Source: an uncultured Flavobacteriales bacterium
Lineage (GTDB): Bacteria > Bacteroidota > Bacteroidia > Flavobacteriales > Flavobacteriaceae
Reading direction: 5' to 3'
Assembly: GCA_913058295.1 (NCBI GenBank)
Contig: CAJXRD010000014.1
Coordinates: 1 to 58,349 of the forward strand
DNA: 58,349 nucleotides
Positions 36,096-45,500 of the stretch are shown piece after piece. Position numbers and translations under genes: made by a program. Positions within the stretch are counted from its first letter, which is position 1. Every line of letters begins with the position of its first letter. The notes under the pieces were generated by a model. That model ran no database searches. It worked only from the letters and a program-made list of their open reading frames with translations, and was not told the DNA's origin.

Positions 36096-38789
36096 ATGAA
36101 CAAATCAAAATCAATCTTTTTACTCAGTTTCTTTTTTTCAGTATTAGGGCTTTCTCAGGAAAAATCAGATAAAAATGAACCTCCAACGAAACTACCAACT
36201 AGAAGCTATACCACCCAACATATAGGTGCTAATTTAGCTCCAAAAATTGATGGTATAATAGATGATGCTGTTTGGAATTCTGTAGAATGGACTACAGACT
36301 ATGTTCAAAACCAGCCAGACAACGGTGCAGCTCCTACAGAGCAGACTAAATTTAAAGTTCTTTATGATGATAAAAACATCTATTTCGTTTTTCTAAATTT
36401 AGATGCAGAACCCGATAAAATTGAAAGACGACTTTCTAGAAGAGATGGATTTGAAGGAGATTGGATAGAATTAAATATTGATAGTTATCACGATAAACGA
36501 ACTGCGTTTTCATTTACAGTAACCGCATCAGGTGTAAAAGGAGATGAGTTTATTTCAAATAATGGTAATAATTGGGATTCTAGTTGGAATCCTATTTGGT
36601 ATACAAAAACTCAAATTACGGAAGAAGGTTGGGTTGCAGAAATAAGAATTCCATTAACTCAATTACGTTTTAGTAGTGATCAAGATCAAACTTGGGGATT
36701 GCAATCTACTCGGCGATATTTTAGAACTGAAGAGCGATCACTTTGGCAACATGTATTGCCAAACTCTCCGGGATGGGTAAGTGAGTTTGGAGAGTTAAAA
36801 GGACTTATTGGATTAAAACCACAAAAACAATTAGAAATTCAGCCTTATGGTGTTGCACAATTAGACACTTATCCAGAGGAAGAAGGAAATCCATTTCGCG
36901 ATGGAAACGATACGAAGTTGGCAGCTGGTCTAGATGCTAAAATTGGAATTACAAATGACTTGACAGTTGATTTAACAGTGAATCCAGATTTTGGACAAGT
37001 AGAAGCAGATCCTGGTGCAATTGCATTAGATGGTTTCGAAATATTTTTTGAAGAACAACGTCCATTCTTTGTAGAAAATAAAAACATATTTGATTTTGCT
37101 ATTGGAGGTGGACCAGATAATTTATTCTTTTCTAGACGAATTGGTCGAAATCCTCAAGGGGATTCTACCGCAGATTTAGATAAAGGAGAATACGAAGAGA
37201 TTCCAGATTTCACTACTATTTGGGGCGCTGCTAAATTTAGTGGTAAAACAAAAGATGGCTGGTCTATTGGGATTTTAGAAAGCGTAACTTCAAAAGAATA
37301 TGCAAAAATAGAATTAAGTACAGATCAAGAATTATTAGATGAATTAGAAGCAGCAGGGGAATTAGGTGAAGAACGAGAAGAAATTGTGGAACCCTTGACA
37401 AATTATATGGTGGCAAGACTTCAAAAAGATTTTAATGATAATAACACTTATATAGGTGGTATTTTCACTTCTACCAACCGTAATATAGAAGGAAATTTAG
37501 ATTTCTTGCATAAGAGCGCTTATACAGGAGGCTTAGATTTTAAGCATAATTGGAATGATAGAAAATTTTATATTAAAGGGAATTTCGAATTAAGTAAGGT
37601 TAGCGGTAGTGAAGAAGCAATTTTAAGAACTCAAGAATCTTTAACACATCTTTTTCAAAGAGAAGACGCTACTCACGTAGATATTGACCCTACAAAGACC
37701 TCATTAACTGGAACAGGAGGAAAGTTTCAATTTGGAAAACAAGGTGGTGGAAATTGGAGATATTATTTAGGAGGACATTGGAAATCTCCAGAATTAGAAT
37801 TAAACGATATAGGTTTTTTAAGACAAGCAGATATCATTACGCAATATGCAGGTATAACAAGGGTTTTTACGGAACCAACTTCTTGGTATCGAAGAGCTGA
37901 AATAGAATTTGAGCAATTTAGCACCTATGATTTTGAAGGAAACTATAATAGACTTCAAATGGAATTACAAGGCGAGGTTAATTATTCAAACAATTGGTGG
38001 TCCGAAGGTGGTGTAGCACATAAACCTCAAATATATAGCAACACTGTTTTAAGAGGAGGACCCCGATGGAGATGGTCTGATGAAACTTTTTTCTATATTT
38101 TTTCTGGAACAGATCAGACTAAAAAATTTAGTGGAACTTTAGGTTATGTACAATCCGAAACAAAACAAGATAATTTTTCTTTAAAGCGTTATGTTGTCCG
38201 AATGCGTTACCAACCCTTAAATGCACTAAGTTTATCCTTAGAAACAGAATATGCTAATCGTCCCAATAAAACACAATATGTAGCCCAAGAAGATTTTGTT
38301 GGAACCACAAGATATATTACCAGTGCCATAGATCAAGAAACCTTAAGCGCAACCATAAGAGTAAATTATACTTTTAATCCTAACTTAACATTGCAATATT
38401 ATGGGCAACCTTTTATTGCAAGAGGGAAATATTCAGATTTTAACTATGTCAATAATCCTATAGCGGAAGACTTAAGTGAACGAGTTATTTTGTATGGCGA
38501 CAATCAGATTAGTTTTGAAGATGAAGTTTATAGTGTAGATGAAGACTTAGATGGAAAAGTAGATTATTCTTTTGACGACCCTAATTTTGCCTATGTGCAA
38601 TACCGATCTAATTTAGTATTGCGTTGGGAGTATATTCCAGGTTCCGAAATATTCTTTGTTTGGTCGCAGGGAATCACAGGATTTGATGATGCTTTAAATG
38701 ATTTTGATACCATTATCGATAACCAATTGATTAGCCAAAAGCCAGACAATACATTTTTGATTAAGGCTACGTATCGCTTTGTTTTATAG
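36096..38789 (+). CDS. DUF5916 family protein with CBM9-like N-terminal domain
   Basis: An 897-residue secreted protein from the ATG at 36096; an in-frame ATG at 36060 would add 12 residues ahead of a good signal peptide (NKSKSIFLLSFFFSVLGLSQ), so the later start is preferred. Roughly residues 45-200 resemble family 9 carbohydrate-binding domains (APKIDGIIDDAVWNSVEW, DGFEGDWIELNIDSYHDKR, WVAEIRIPLTQLRF). The rest is the DUF5916 region, with VDLTVNPDFGQVEADPGA, FFEEQRPFFVENKNIFDF and many amphipathic strands ending KATYRFVL, indicating an outer-membrane barrel. Function is unknown. The 3' end overlaps the convergent methyltransferase gene by 23 nt. Confidence 0.85.
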   Translation: MNKSKSIFLLSFFFSVLGLSQEKSDKNEPPTKLPTRSYTTQHIGANLAPKIDGIIDDAVWNSVEWTTDYVQNQPDNGAAPTEQTKFKVLYDDKNIYFVFLNLDAEPDKIERRLSRRDGFEGDWIELNIDSYHDKRTAFSFTVTASGVKGDEFISNNGNNWDSSWNPIWYTKTQITEEGWVAEIRIPLTQLRFSSDQDQTWGLQSTRRYFRTEERSLWQHVLPNSPGWVSEFGELKGLIGLKPQKQLEIQPYGVAQLDTYPEEEGNPFRDGNDTKLAAGLDAKIGITNDLTVDLTVNPDFGQVEADPGAIALDGFEIFFEEQRPFFVENKNIFDFAIGGGPDNLFFSRRIGRNPQGDSTADLDKGEYEEIPDFTTIWGAAKFSGKTKDGWSIGILESVTSKEYAKIELSTDQELLDELEAAGELGEEREEIVEPLTNYMVARLQKDFNDNNTYIGGIFTSTNRNIEGNLDFLHKSAYTGGLDFKHNWNDRKFYIKGNFELSKVSGSEEAILRTQESLTHLFQREDATHVDIDPTKTSLTGTGGKFQFGKQGGGNWRYYLGGHWKSPELELNDIGFLRQADIITQYAGITRVFTEPTSWYRRAEIEFEQFSTYDFEGNYNRLQMELQGEVNYSNNWWSEGGVAHKPQIYSNTVLRGGPRWRWSDETFFYIFSGTDQTKKFSGTLGYVQSETKQDNFSLKRYVVRMRYQPLNALSLSLETEYANRPNKTQYVAQEDFVGTTRYITSAIDQETLSATIRVNYTFNPNLTLQYYGQPFIARGKYSDFNYVNNPIAEDLSERVILYGDNQISFEDEVYSVDEDLDGKVDYSFDDPNFAYVQYRSNLVLRWEYIPGSEIFFVWSQGITGFDDALNDFDTIIDNQLISQKPDNTFLIKATYRFVL

Positions 38790-39444
38790 TATAGATAGTG
38801 TTGATTTCTCCGGCTTTTTTTGTTTTGAAAACTTCTGCAAAAGTTAGATTGTTTTCTGAAGCTATTGCGATTATTTTTTCAATTTGACAATCTTCAGAAA
38901 GAATTATATAGATATTATTTTCTTTGCTTTGAAATTTTGGTAATTGCTGAAATAAATCTTTAAAATACTGAAAATCCTCTCCACAAAACCAAGCCTGTTC
39001 TTTTATGTTTTTTGGTTGTTTAGGATAATAGGGAGGATTAATTATGATATAATCAAATTGTTTTCCTTGTAAGTTTTCAAATAGATTGGAATAGATACAA
39101 GAAACATTTAATTGGTTTTTATCTGAAGCTTTCTCCAAATATGCTAAGGCTGTTTTATTGATATCTGAAGCAGTCACAATTGCACCTTTTTTACTAGCCA
39201 ATAAAGAAATAATTCCACTGCCACAACCCAATTCTAAAAAGGTCTTGTTTTGTAATTCTATTTCAGAAATAAAATCCAATAGTATTTTTGTACTTAAAGT
39301 AAGATGTGGGGGAAACACCTCTGGATGTACTATAACTTCAATATCTTGATATGCATACTTTCTAGGTTTACGATAATAAAACTGCAAGCCAGCATTTAAA
39401 AATGGCTTGGTAAGATGTTTTAGTATGTTTCGAAGTTTTGACAT
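38767..39444 (-). CDS. Class I SAM-dependent methyltransferase with NPPY motif
   Basis: A 225-residue methyltransferase of the HemK/RsmC-like group. Motif I is ELGCGSG (71-77), motif II region TASDINKTAL, and the catalytic Asn-Pro-Pro-Tyr lies at 136-139 (IIINPPYYPKQ), typical for N-methylation of a planar group in protein, RNA or DNA. Its substrate is not identifiable. The gene is convergent with the DUF5916 gene (23-nt overlap) and its 5' flank carries a dispersed inverted repeat (39452-39528). Confidence 0.85.
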   Translation of the reverse strand: MSKLRNILKHLTKPFLNAGLQFYYRKPRKYAYQDIEVIVHPEVFPPHLTLSTKILLDFISEIELQNKTFLELGCGSGIISLLASKKGAIVTASDINKTALAYLEKASDKNQLNVSCIYSNLFENLQGKQFDYIIINPPYYPKQPKNIKEQAWFCGEDFQYFKDLFQQLPKFQSKENNIYIILSEDCQIEKIIAIASENNLTFAEVFKTKKAGEINTIYTIKQSDT

Positions 39445-39451
39445 TATCTAG

Positions 39452-39528
39452 TTTGTCTGTTCGAGCGCAGTCGAGAACTAATTATATGTTAATTACAATG
39501 ACGTCTCGACTGCGCTCGACGAGACAAA
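39452..39528. repeat. Dispersed inverted repeat, copy 1 (TCGAGCGCAGTCGAGA core)
   Basis: Arms of 25 nt at 39452-39476 and 39504-39528 are reverse complements with two mismatches, around a 27-nt spacer. The 16-nt core TCGAGCGCAGTCGAGA is shared exactly with the repeat at 56060-56138. It fills the gap between the methyltransferase and radical SAM genes, and may form a cruciform or RNA hairpin. Confidence 0.88.
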
Positions 39529-39536
39529 TCGTTTCT

Positions 39537-41057
39537 CTATTCAGAATAAAACCCCTGAGTTTCAGGTTGGCGATATTTCCAGATTTTATGCATTGCTTTT
39601 ATTTCATAAGGATATTTATAAAACCCAGTACGATAACGGATCTTAGAAACTCCCCGCAACAAACTCCTCTTAAATCCTTTAATTCTAAAATCGGTTGCAG
39701 TAGGATAATACCCATTAAGAACCGTTTCAAAATTCATAATTTTGTCTACCATTTTTGGCGTTAACCAAGGCGTTAATGGATTTTTACGTAAATCAAAATT
39801 CTCCCAGGCAGGATCTAACCAATCTTCTAGTTTTTCAGGAAAACTAAAACCTGCTTTTTGAATTTGTTCATATAATTCAGACCCTTCTGTAGCAACAGGA
39901 CTATAGAGATAGATGATGATTTCAGCGTTGGGATTAATTTCTTTTATCTCCTTTATAAAATTAATGTCCCATTCAATCTGTGCCATTACTTTTTCAGGAG
40001 TTTCGGCAGGCATTCCTAAAACAAAGGAAAGCTCTGGTATGATTCCAATTGGGTGTAATCGTTTTACAAATTCTTTAATGGTCTCTCCGGTTTGTGTCCC
40101 TCCCTTATTCATCTGTTTCAGGATTTCGTCATTTCCAGTTTCGGCTCCTAAAAAAATCATTTTACAGCCTGCTGTTTTCATCAACTGTAAATCGGCATCA
40201 CTATATTTATTAATAGTATCTATTCTGCCTTCTCCCCACCAAGTTATTCCATCGTTTTTGATCAACTCTGAAAATTCGACGACTCTTTTTCTAGAAGTAA
40301 AAAAATTGTTGTCGTGAAATTCTATGGCTTCAATATTATATTTATTCTTAAAATAAGAAACATCATCATATACAGATTGTGCAGATTTCGCTTTCCAACG
40401 GCCATTATAAATAGGCACTACAGCACAAAAAGAACAAGTGAAAGGACATCCCAAACTGGAATGATAACTAAAGGTATTTCTGCCTAAAAAGGTTTTACTT
40501 AAATAGTTTTCTAAATTATAAAAACTATCTAGATGTTGATAAGGTAAAGACGGAAGTTCGTCTTGTTCTAATAATTGTTCTTTAGCCGTTTTAATAATAA
40601 TCCCTTTTTCATTTTTATAAATGAGGTTTTTAATTTTAAAAATGGAGTCTAGATTATTTTCTTCTAAAGCTTGGATCAAGGAAGGAAAAGCAACATCCCC
40701 AGGACCATTAATGATATAATCTACAAAGGAAGATTCTACACATACTTTAAATTGGTTGGAAGCAAAATAACCTCCCCAAATGGTGATAGCGTCTGGATAC
40801 TGCTCTTTTATTTTTTTAGTAAAAGGAATCGCCTGCCTTAATTGTGGCCCTGGCATGACGGTACTGCAAAAGTATTTAAATTCTCCTGTGTTAAAATAGG
40901 ATTCTATTTTTTGCCATGGATCTGTTTCCAGATTACCATCCACAAAAACAAAATCATAGGTACCATAAATAGATGCGCCCACTTGCAAAATAGAATTAGG
41001 GATTCTATGTTTGCCTTTAGCACTTCGTGGATTAAATATTAGAATTTTATTTTTCAT
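39537..41057 (-). CDS. Cobalamin-binding-type radical SAM protein 1
   Basis: A 506-residue class B-like radical SAM enzyme. Residues 1-135 resemble a B12-binding Rossmann domain (SILQVGASIYGTYDFVFVDG, ITIWGGYFASN) but lack the DxHxxG His, as is common in this class. The radical SAM core carries the cluster motif Cys204-x3-Cys208-x2-Cys211 (GCPFTCSFC), with FLGAETGNDEIL further on. The C-terminal 110 residues are family-specific. It is the last gene of a minus-strand set (flippase, sulfotransferase, FkbM methyltransferase, this) and overlaps the FkbM gene by 4 nt. Chemistry may be C-methylation or another carbon-centred modification of a lipid or sugar; the substrate is unknown. Confidence 0.88.
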   Translation of the reverse strand: MKNKILIFNPRSAKGKHRIPNSILQVGASIYGTYDFVFVDGNLETDPWQKIESYFNTGEFKYFCSTVMPGPQLRQAIPFTKKIKEQYPDAITIWGGYFASNQFKVCVESSFVDYIINGPGDVAFPSLIQALEENNLDSIFKIKNLIYKNEKGIIIKTAKEQLLEQDELPSLPYQHLDSFYNLENYLSKTFLGRNTFSYHSSLGCPFTCSFCAVVPIYNGRWKAKSAQSVYDDVSYFKNKYNIEAIEFHDNNFFTSRKRVVEFSELIKNDGITWWGEGRIDTINKYSDADLQLMKTAGCKMIFLGAETGNDEILKQMNKGGTQTGETIKEFVKRLHPIGIIPELSFVLGMPAETPEKVMAQIEWDINFIKEIKEINPNAEIIIYLYSPVATEGSELYEQIQKAGFSFPEKLEDWLDPAWENFDLRKNPLTPWLTPKMVDKIMNFETVLNGYYPTATDFRIKGFKRSLLRGVSKIRYRTGFYKYPYEIKAMHKIWKYRQPETQGFYSE

Positions 41058-41749
41058 TTATTCTTTACAAAGATATTACCGTGTAATCTATTTATAGGCA
41101 ATTCATTAATAATTGTAATCATTTTTTTTGCACTTACCCATTCCTTTAATTCAAACTTAGGGTTTTCATTAAGATTAAAATTATAATAAGTGTTTGATTT
41201 ATTTAATAAGTCAATAATTTTAATTGTATTTGAAATAAAACCTCCAGTAAATTCAAACTCTATTAATGGGACCTCATAGGTCAAATTAGATAAAATATCC
41301 AATTCATATCCCTCGACATCAATCTTGCAAAAATCTGGAATACCATATTCTTTAATCAATGTATCTAACTTTTTAACTTCTACCTCTTCAACGTTATTCC
41401 ATTCTAAGGAATCATTTTTAAAATAATCAATAAATTCATTTGAAAAGGTTGCGACTTCAATATGGTTTGCAATATTTAGACTCTTTATTTCATCCTTAGG
41501 ACCTACTGCAATAGGCAAATAATTAAAGTTATTATTATCAATGTCATTTAAAAATTTTGAACAACTTGACTGAGGTTCAAAAGCAATTACTTTTGCTCCT
41601 AATGATAATAGCAACTTGCTTTTTCGACCTTTATTTGCTCCAATATCAAAACATACATCATTTTTATTTATAAATTTAGAATAGAATTTTTTATGCAAGT
41701 AGTTGCCAAAAAACATGGTTTTTAAAATTTTAATAATTGAATTGATCAT
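41054..41749 (-). CDS. FkbM-family SAM-dependent methyltransferase
   Basis: A 231-residue FkbM-type methyltransferase, a family that often O-methylates sugars of surface glycans. SAM-binding motif I is CFDIGANKGRKSKLL (from residue 33) with the acidic end of strand 2 in VIAFEPQ (54-60). The family C-terminal signature is DFCKIDVEGYELDIL. It starts 6 nt after the sulfotransferase gene and overlaps the radical SAM gene by 4 nt, so all act in one operon. Confidence 0.87.
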   Translation of the reverse strand: MINSIIKILKTMFFGNYLHKKFYSKFINKNDVCFDIGANKGRKSKLLLSLGAKVIAFEPQSSCSKFLNDIDNNNFNYLPIAVGPKDEIKSLNIANHIEVATFSNEFIDYFKNDSLEWNNVEEVEVKKLDTLIKEYGIPDFCKIDVEGYELDILSNLTYEVPLIEFEFTGGFISNTIKIIDLLNKSNTYYNFNLNENPKFELKEWVSAKKMITIINELPINRLHGNIFVKNK

Positions 41750-41755
41750 ATTTTA

Positions 41756-42517
41756 TTAAAACGTATAAAAATTATTTGACTCCTTAAGTTTTTCTTTAAA
41801 TAGAGAAATTTCAGTTTTTGACAATTCTTTTTTCCAATTTCCATAAATGCCTTTTCGCAATAACTTATTTAGTTGTTTTTTATTAGAATTATTTTTTTTT
41901 CTTTCTTGAAATGATTGCTTCTCAATACTCTTTTTAATATGATCTTCACTTGAACTAACTCCTAGATAAGCCAATATTTTTTTGCATTCTGTCTCTGGGG
42001 AATCAATTAAATCTTCAAATTTAATAAAAAGTATGTTTTCCTTATGATAAGGTAAATAATGATTGTTCCATGAAAGTTTTAACCAAGAATTTAAATTATT
42101 ATTTCCATGTAAGACAGCTTGAATCATTTGACGCTTTTTCTCTTTTTTAGAAACTAACTTATTGTAAGTTTTTTTAAGAACAGGGCTAAGTGTTAAGCCT
42201 TCTTTTATCGCTAATAATTTAGGTAAAAATCTAAAATAGTAAAGTCCAGACACAACCACATCTCTAGGATCACGGAGGATATATATGCGCTTATGAATTG
42301 TTAATGAAGAAGCTTTTTCGAGTTCATTAAAACTATGATGAGATTTATAAACTTGATAATCTGAATATCTATCCGTTCCCTCTTTATAAAGGGCTTTAAT
42401 TCCCTCATACCCCCAATCTCCTTGTAAAGGGCAAGAAACTAATTCAGCTACCAATCTACTAAGCCAAGTAGTTCCACTTTTGGGGTATCCTATAATTATA
42501 ATATTTCTCTTAGCCAT
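41756..42517 (-). CDS. PAPS-dependent sulfotransferase
   Basis: A 253-residue sulfotransferase (Sulfotransfer_1-like) that would move sulfate from PAPS to a hydroxyl or amine. The 5'-phosphosulfate loop is PKSGTTW (12-18) and the 3'-phosphate site is LRDPRDVVVSGLYYF (81-95, Arg82 and Ser90). A His pair in VYKSHHSF (57-63) is at the usual place of the catalytic base. Its start overlaps the flippase-like gene by 8 nt. With the glycan genes around it, a surface polysaccharide or glycolipid acceptor is the likely target. Confidence 0.88.
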   Translation of the reverse strand: MAKRNIIIIGYPKSGTTWLSRLVAELVSCPLQGDWGYEGIKALYKEGTDRYSDYQVYKSHHSFNELEKASSLTIHKRIYILRDPRDVVVSGLYYFRFLPKLLAIKEGLTLSPVLKKTYNKLVSKKEKKRQMIQAVLHGNNNLNSWLKLSWNNHYLPYHKENILFIKFEDLIDSPETECKKILAYLGVSSSEDHIKKSIEKQSFQERKKNNSNKKQLNKLLRKGIYGNWKKELSKTEISLFKEKLKESNNFYTF

Positions 42518-43688
42518 TGTTTTCTTTTTTCCGAATCCATAACCAAAGTATAATTACAATACTCCATTGCCCCAATACTTTTAATAGTAGGGCTCCGGTA
42601 ATATCCCAGTGTTTTATTAAAAAATACCCTCCTATTACCTGAATGAAGATTACAAAAGACGCAAAAAAAGCAATTTTATTTTGTTTGTCTTTTTTATAAT
42701 ATTCATTTACTAACAAGATATGTAAAAATAAAGGAATCATAAACATAAATGCGAATCCGTATTGAAGTAAGGTAAATTCTAAATGATATATTTTAGATAT
42801 TGCAACATACATAATTACCGTTGCTACAATTGCAAAGCCCCAGCCAAAAGCAAAAAATCTTTTTTGTACTTTTTTAATAGCGGAATGACTAGAACGATAG
42901 TAGTTTTTTAAATAGGGTGTAATTGCAAAAGTACTTGCCATTTGTGCCAAAGCTAAAAAACTTAAAAACACTTGGTATCTACTTAAATTAGAAAAGCTAA
43001 AAAAATGAGTGCCATAATAAATATCTATTTTAGATCTAAAGGTACCAACGGCAATTGGAATGAAAAACGGAACAGAACGTTTTAATTCATTTATTTGAAA
43101 TTGAGGCTTTGTTTTTCTAAAACCCTTTAATAATAAAATGGAAAATAGCAAGCACTTAAATCCTTGAGCAATAATCAATGTTTTTATTATCAATTTTAAA
43201 TCGAGAAAATCTATATTGTAAAATATTAGTGCAATTAAAACAATTAAAAAGCTGGATTCAATCCAAATATTAAGGGTATATTTTCTATGATACACGATTA
43301 ATACTTTAAAAGATTGATTAAGAAATTGAAATAGAATAAAAGCAAAAATATACGCCTCTAAGTGATCGAAAATAGGAATAAAAAGAATCAATAATAAACT
43401 TGGGACTAAGAGAATACTCCTTGAAAAAATATTGTTTACCCATTTTTGGTTGATGGTTGAAGGATTTTTGCTAAAAGATTTTAATAAATAATCATTATTC
43501 CCAAAAGATAAAAAAAGCAAGAAAACATTTACCCAAATTAATATTTCGACATACTCCCCCCATAATTCTAGGGAGTGATATTGAATAATAATATAGGAAA
43601 GAATTAATACCGAAAAAGCACTTAATAGTTGACTTACTCCAAAAAGAGAAATGGTTTTTAAGCGGTCAACTATTTTTTTATTATTCAT
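42510..43688 (-). CDS. Polysaccharide flippase-like multi-span membrane protein
   Basis: A 392-residue inner-membrane protein with about 11-12 TM segments, resembling the MOP/Wzx-type oligosaccharide flippases (ISLFGVSQLLSAFSVLIL, KRSVPFFIPIAVGTFRSKID). It is somewhat shorter than typical Wzx (about 420-480). It is first in a four-gene minus-strand set and divergent from the GT87 gene across a 204-nt AT-rich gap. A role in moving a lipid-linked glycan across the membrane is likely from context and topology. Confidence 0.72.
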   Translation of the reverse strand: MNNKKIVDRLKTISLFGVSQLLSAFSVLILSYIIIQYHSLELWGEYVEILIWVNVFLLFLSFGNNDYLLKSFSKNPSTINQKWVNNIFSRSILLVPSLLLILFIPIFDHLEAYIFAFILFQFLNQSFKVLIVYHRKYTLNIWIESSFLIVLIALIFYNIDFLDLKLIIKTLIIAQGFKCLLFSILLLKGFRKTKPQFQINELKRSVPFFIPIAVGTFRSKIDIYYGTHFFSFSNLSRYQVFLSFLALAQMASTFAITPYLKNYYRSSHSAIKKVQKRFFAFGWGFAIVATVIMYVAISKIYHLEFTLLQYGFAFMFMIPLFLHILLVNEYYKKDKQNKIAFFASFVIFIQVIGGYFLIKHWDITGALLLKVLGQWSIVIILWLWIRKKENNG

Positions 43689-43895
43689 TTATTAAAATTA
43701 ATTGAAAAAATTTTATAAATATTTTCAATATTTTTTTAAAAAGGCTAAGATAAATAAGATAAGCAATACTAGATTATAGAAGACTTTGTTTTTTCTATTT
43801 AGATGAATGGCTTTGGTCTTAAAAAAAAATAGAGGTATTAATTTAAGCTAATAGGTGATAATATTTTATTTGTTGAATAATTAATAATAGTTTTG

Positions 43896-45500
43896 ATGAT
43901 GATATCTAAAATATTTCAAAATATAAATTGGAAAACCCTTCTTTATTTTTCTCCAATACTTTTAGTATTCTCTTATTTTTTTTATCAATCCCTTTTTTAT
44001 AATCTACACGATTTTTCGAATAGCTATTTTTCAGCTAGAATGATTCGAGAAGGAGTTTCACCTACTCAATTATTTGATATTTATGAGTTCAATAGTTATA
44101 TCTGGAATTTAGGCTATACAGATGTATTGGTGGATTTTTATTTAAATAGTCCTTTTACCATTAGTTTATTTTATCCCTTGAGTTTTATAGAAAACCCATA
44201 TGTAGCAAAAGCAATTTTTAATTTGATAGGCATTGTTTTGTTTATTTGGAGCCTTTTTGTTTTAATTAAAAAAAAATTTGACGGGAAGTATTCTATTTTA
44301 TTAATCTTACCGATCCTATTTTTCATTCCAATTCGGAATCAAATTTTATTTGGGCAGTCCTATTTTTTAATATTATCATTAGTCATTTTTGGGTTTTTAT
44401 TCATGGAGAATAAAAAAGAAGGAATTGGAGCTAGCTTATTGAGTATTGCGGTTTTGTTAAAAATATTTCCTGTTTTTTATGGAGTCTCCTTATTGTTTAA
44501 TAAAAGTTGGAAGGCTATATTGATTGGAGGCTTATCTCTAATTGTTTTTATCTTGTTTTCCATTTATATTTCGGGATTTTCTATTTGGGAAGCCTATTTT
44601 ACCGAAATAATCCCTAATGCAATACAAAACAATAGCACAGTAGATTTTCGTTATAATGCTCAATCTTTTGATGTTCTCTTAAGAACTCTGTTTATGGAAG
44701 ATTCTTATTATAATCCTAATGCCCTATTTAATAATGAGCGTCTTTATGTTTTATGGAAGTGGCTTTTTAAATCTGTTGTTATTGCCTTTGCAATAGGAGT
44801 AAGTTTTACACAGAAAAATAACCTTTTTAAATTGTTGTCTATTTGGATTGTAGCCCTGTTTTTACTGCAAAGTAGAACCGCAACTTACGCACAAATACTA
44901 TGGGTGCTTCCTGCAATTTGTTTTTGGAAACAAAATACAACGACTACTAAAAAAATAATCTTTCTTTTAATCCTTTTAGTGGTTTGTAATATGCCTGTGT
45001 ATGCATTAAAGCAGTTACCCATATTCTTCAAATTTTCAAGATTATGGCTTACGCTATTATTGGCGATACTATTTTATGGTAGTTTCTCGGTTAAGTTTAA
45101 TTATAAATGGTTATTTATTTCCATTCTGATTTTAACGCCATTTCATTTAAAGGTATTGGAGAAAAATAAATCCATAATTTCTGAATATGTTTTAGCCGAA
45201 AAAGAGCATTTCATTATTTATGACTTTTATGAAAAAGGGGGTTATTTATTTATAAAAGCTCTAGGAAGAAATGGAGACGAAATAGTGAAAACAGATATTT
45301 CAATTTCATCTTTTCAGGAAAATGTTCTGGATATTAAAGGCAATCAAATCTTATTAGATAAAAAGGTTATTTTAGAAGACTATTCTCTAAAGAAAAAACC
45401 TGTGCTAGTTAACGAAACAGAAGTGTATTATTTAACCGATCATCATTCCCGAAGAGGAGCATATACCATAAAAAAAGTGTCTATTGAAAAAGTTCATTAA
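43896..45500 (+). CDS. GT87-like (DUF2029) integral membrane glycosyltransferase
   Basis: A 534-residue polytopic membrane protein with about 10-12 TM segments, resembling GT-C fold family GT87 mannosyltransferases. These use polyprenyl-phosphate sugars at the outer face of the membrane. Visible marks are the N-terminal loop ARMIREGVSPTQLFD, FYLNSPFTISLFYPLSF, FGQSYFLIL and LLKIFPVFYG. Three candidate starts lie in a row (TTG 43893, ATG 43896, ATG 43899); the first ATG is used. The 204-nt upstream gap is AT-rich with no clear feature beyond a TAGTTTTG box at 43888-43895, too close to serve this start. The next gene overlaps by 17 nt. Confidence 0.75.
   Translation: MMISKIFQNINWKTLLYFSPILLVFSYFFYQSLFYNLHDFSNSYFSARMIREGVSPTQLFDIYEFNSYIWNLGYTDVLVDFYLNSPFTISLFYPLSFIENPYVAKAIFNLIGIVLFIWSLFVLIKKKFDGKYSILLILPILFFIPIRNQILFGQSYFLILSLVIFGFLFMENKKEGIGASLLSIAVLLKIFPVFYGVSLLFNKSWKAILIGGLSLIVFILFSIYISGFSIWEAYFTEIIPNAIQNNSTVDFRYNAQSFDVLLRTLFMEDSYYNPNALFNNERLYVLWKWLFKSVVIAFAIGVSFTQKNNLFKLLSIWIVALFLLQSRTATYAQILWVLPAICFWKQNTTTTKKIIFLLILLVVCNMPVYALKQLPIFFKFSRLWLTLLLAILFYGSFSVKFNYKWLFISILILTPFHLKVLEKNKSIISEYVLAEKEHFIIYDFYEKGGYLFIKALGRNGDEIVKTDISISSFQENVLDIKGNQILLDKKVILEDYSLKKKPVLVNETEVYYLTDHHSRRGAYTIKKVSIEKVH

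Noticed and set aside
39452-39528. Insertion sequence or CRISPR array
   Set aside because: Only one inverted pair with no transposase, no target duplication seen, and no regular direct repeats with spacers.
43888-43895. TAGTTTTG as promoter of the GT87 gene
   Set aside because: It abuts the start codon and has no TTG at a proper distance, so a transcript from it would begin inside the gene.
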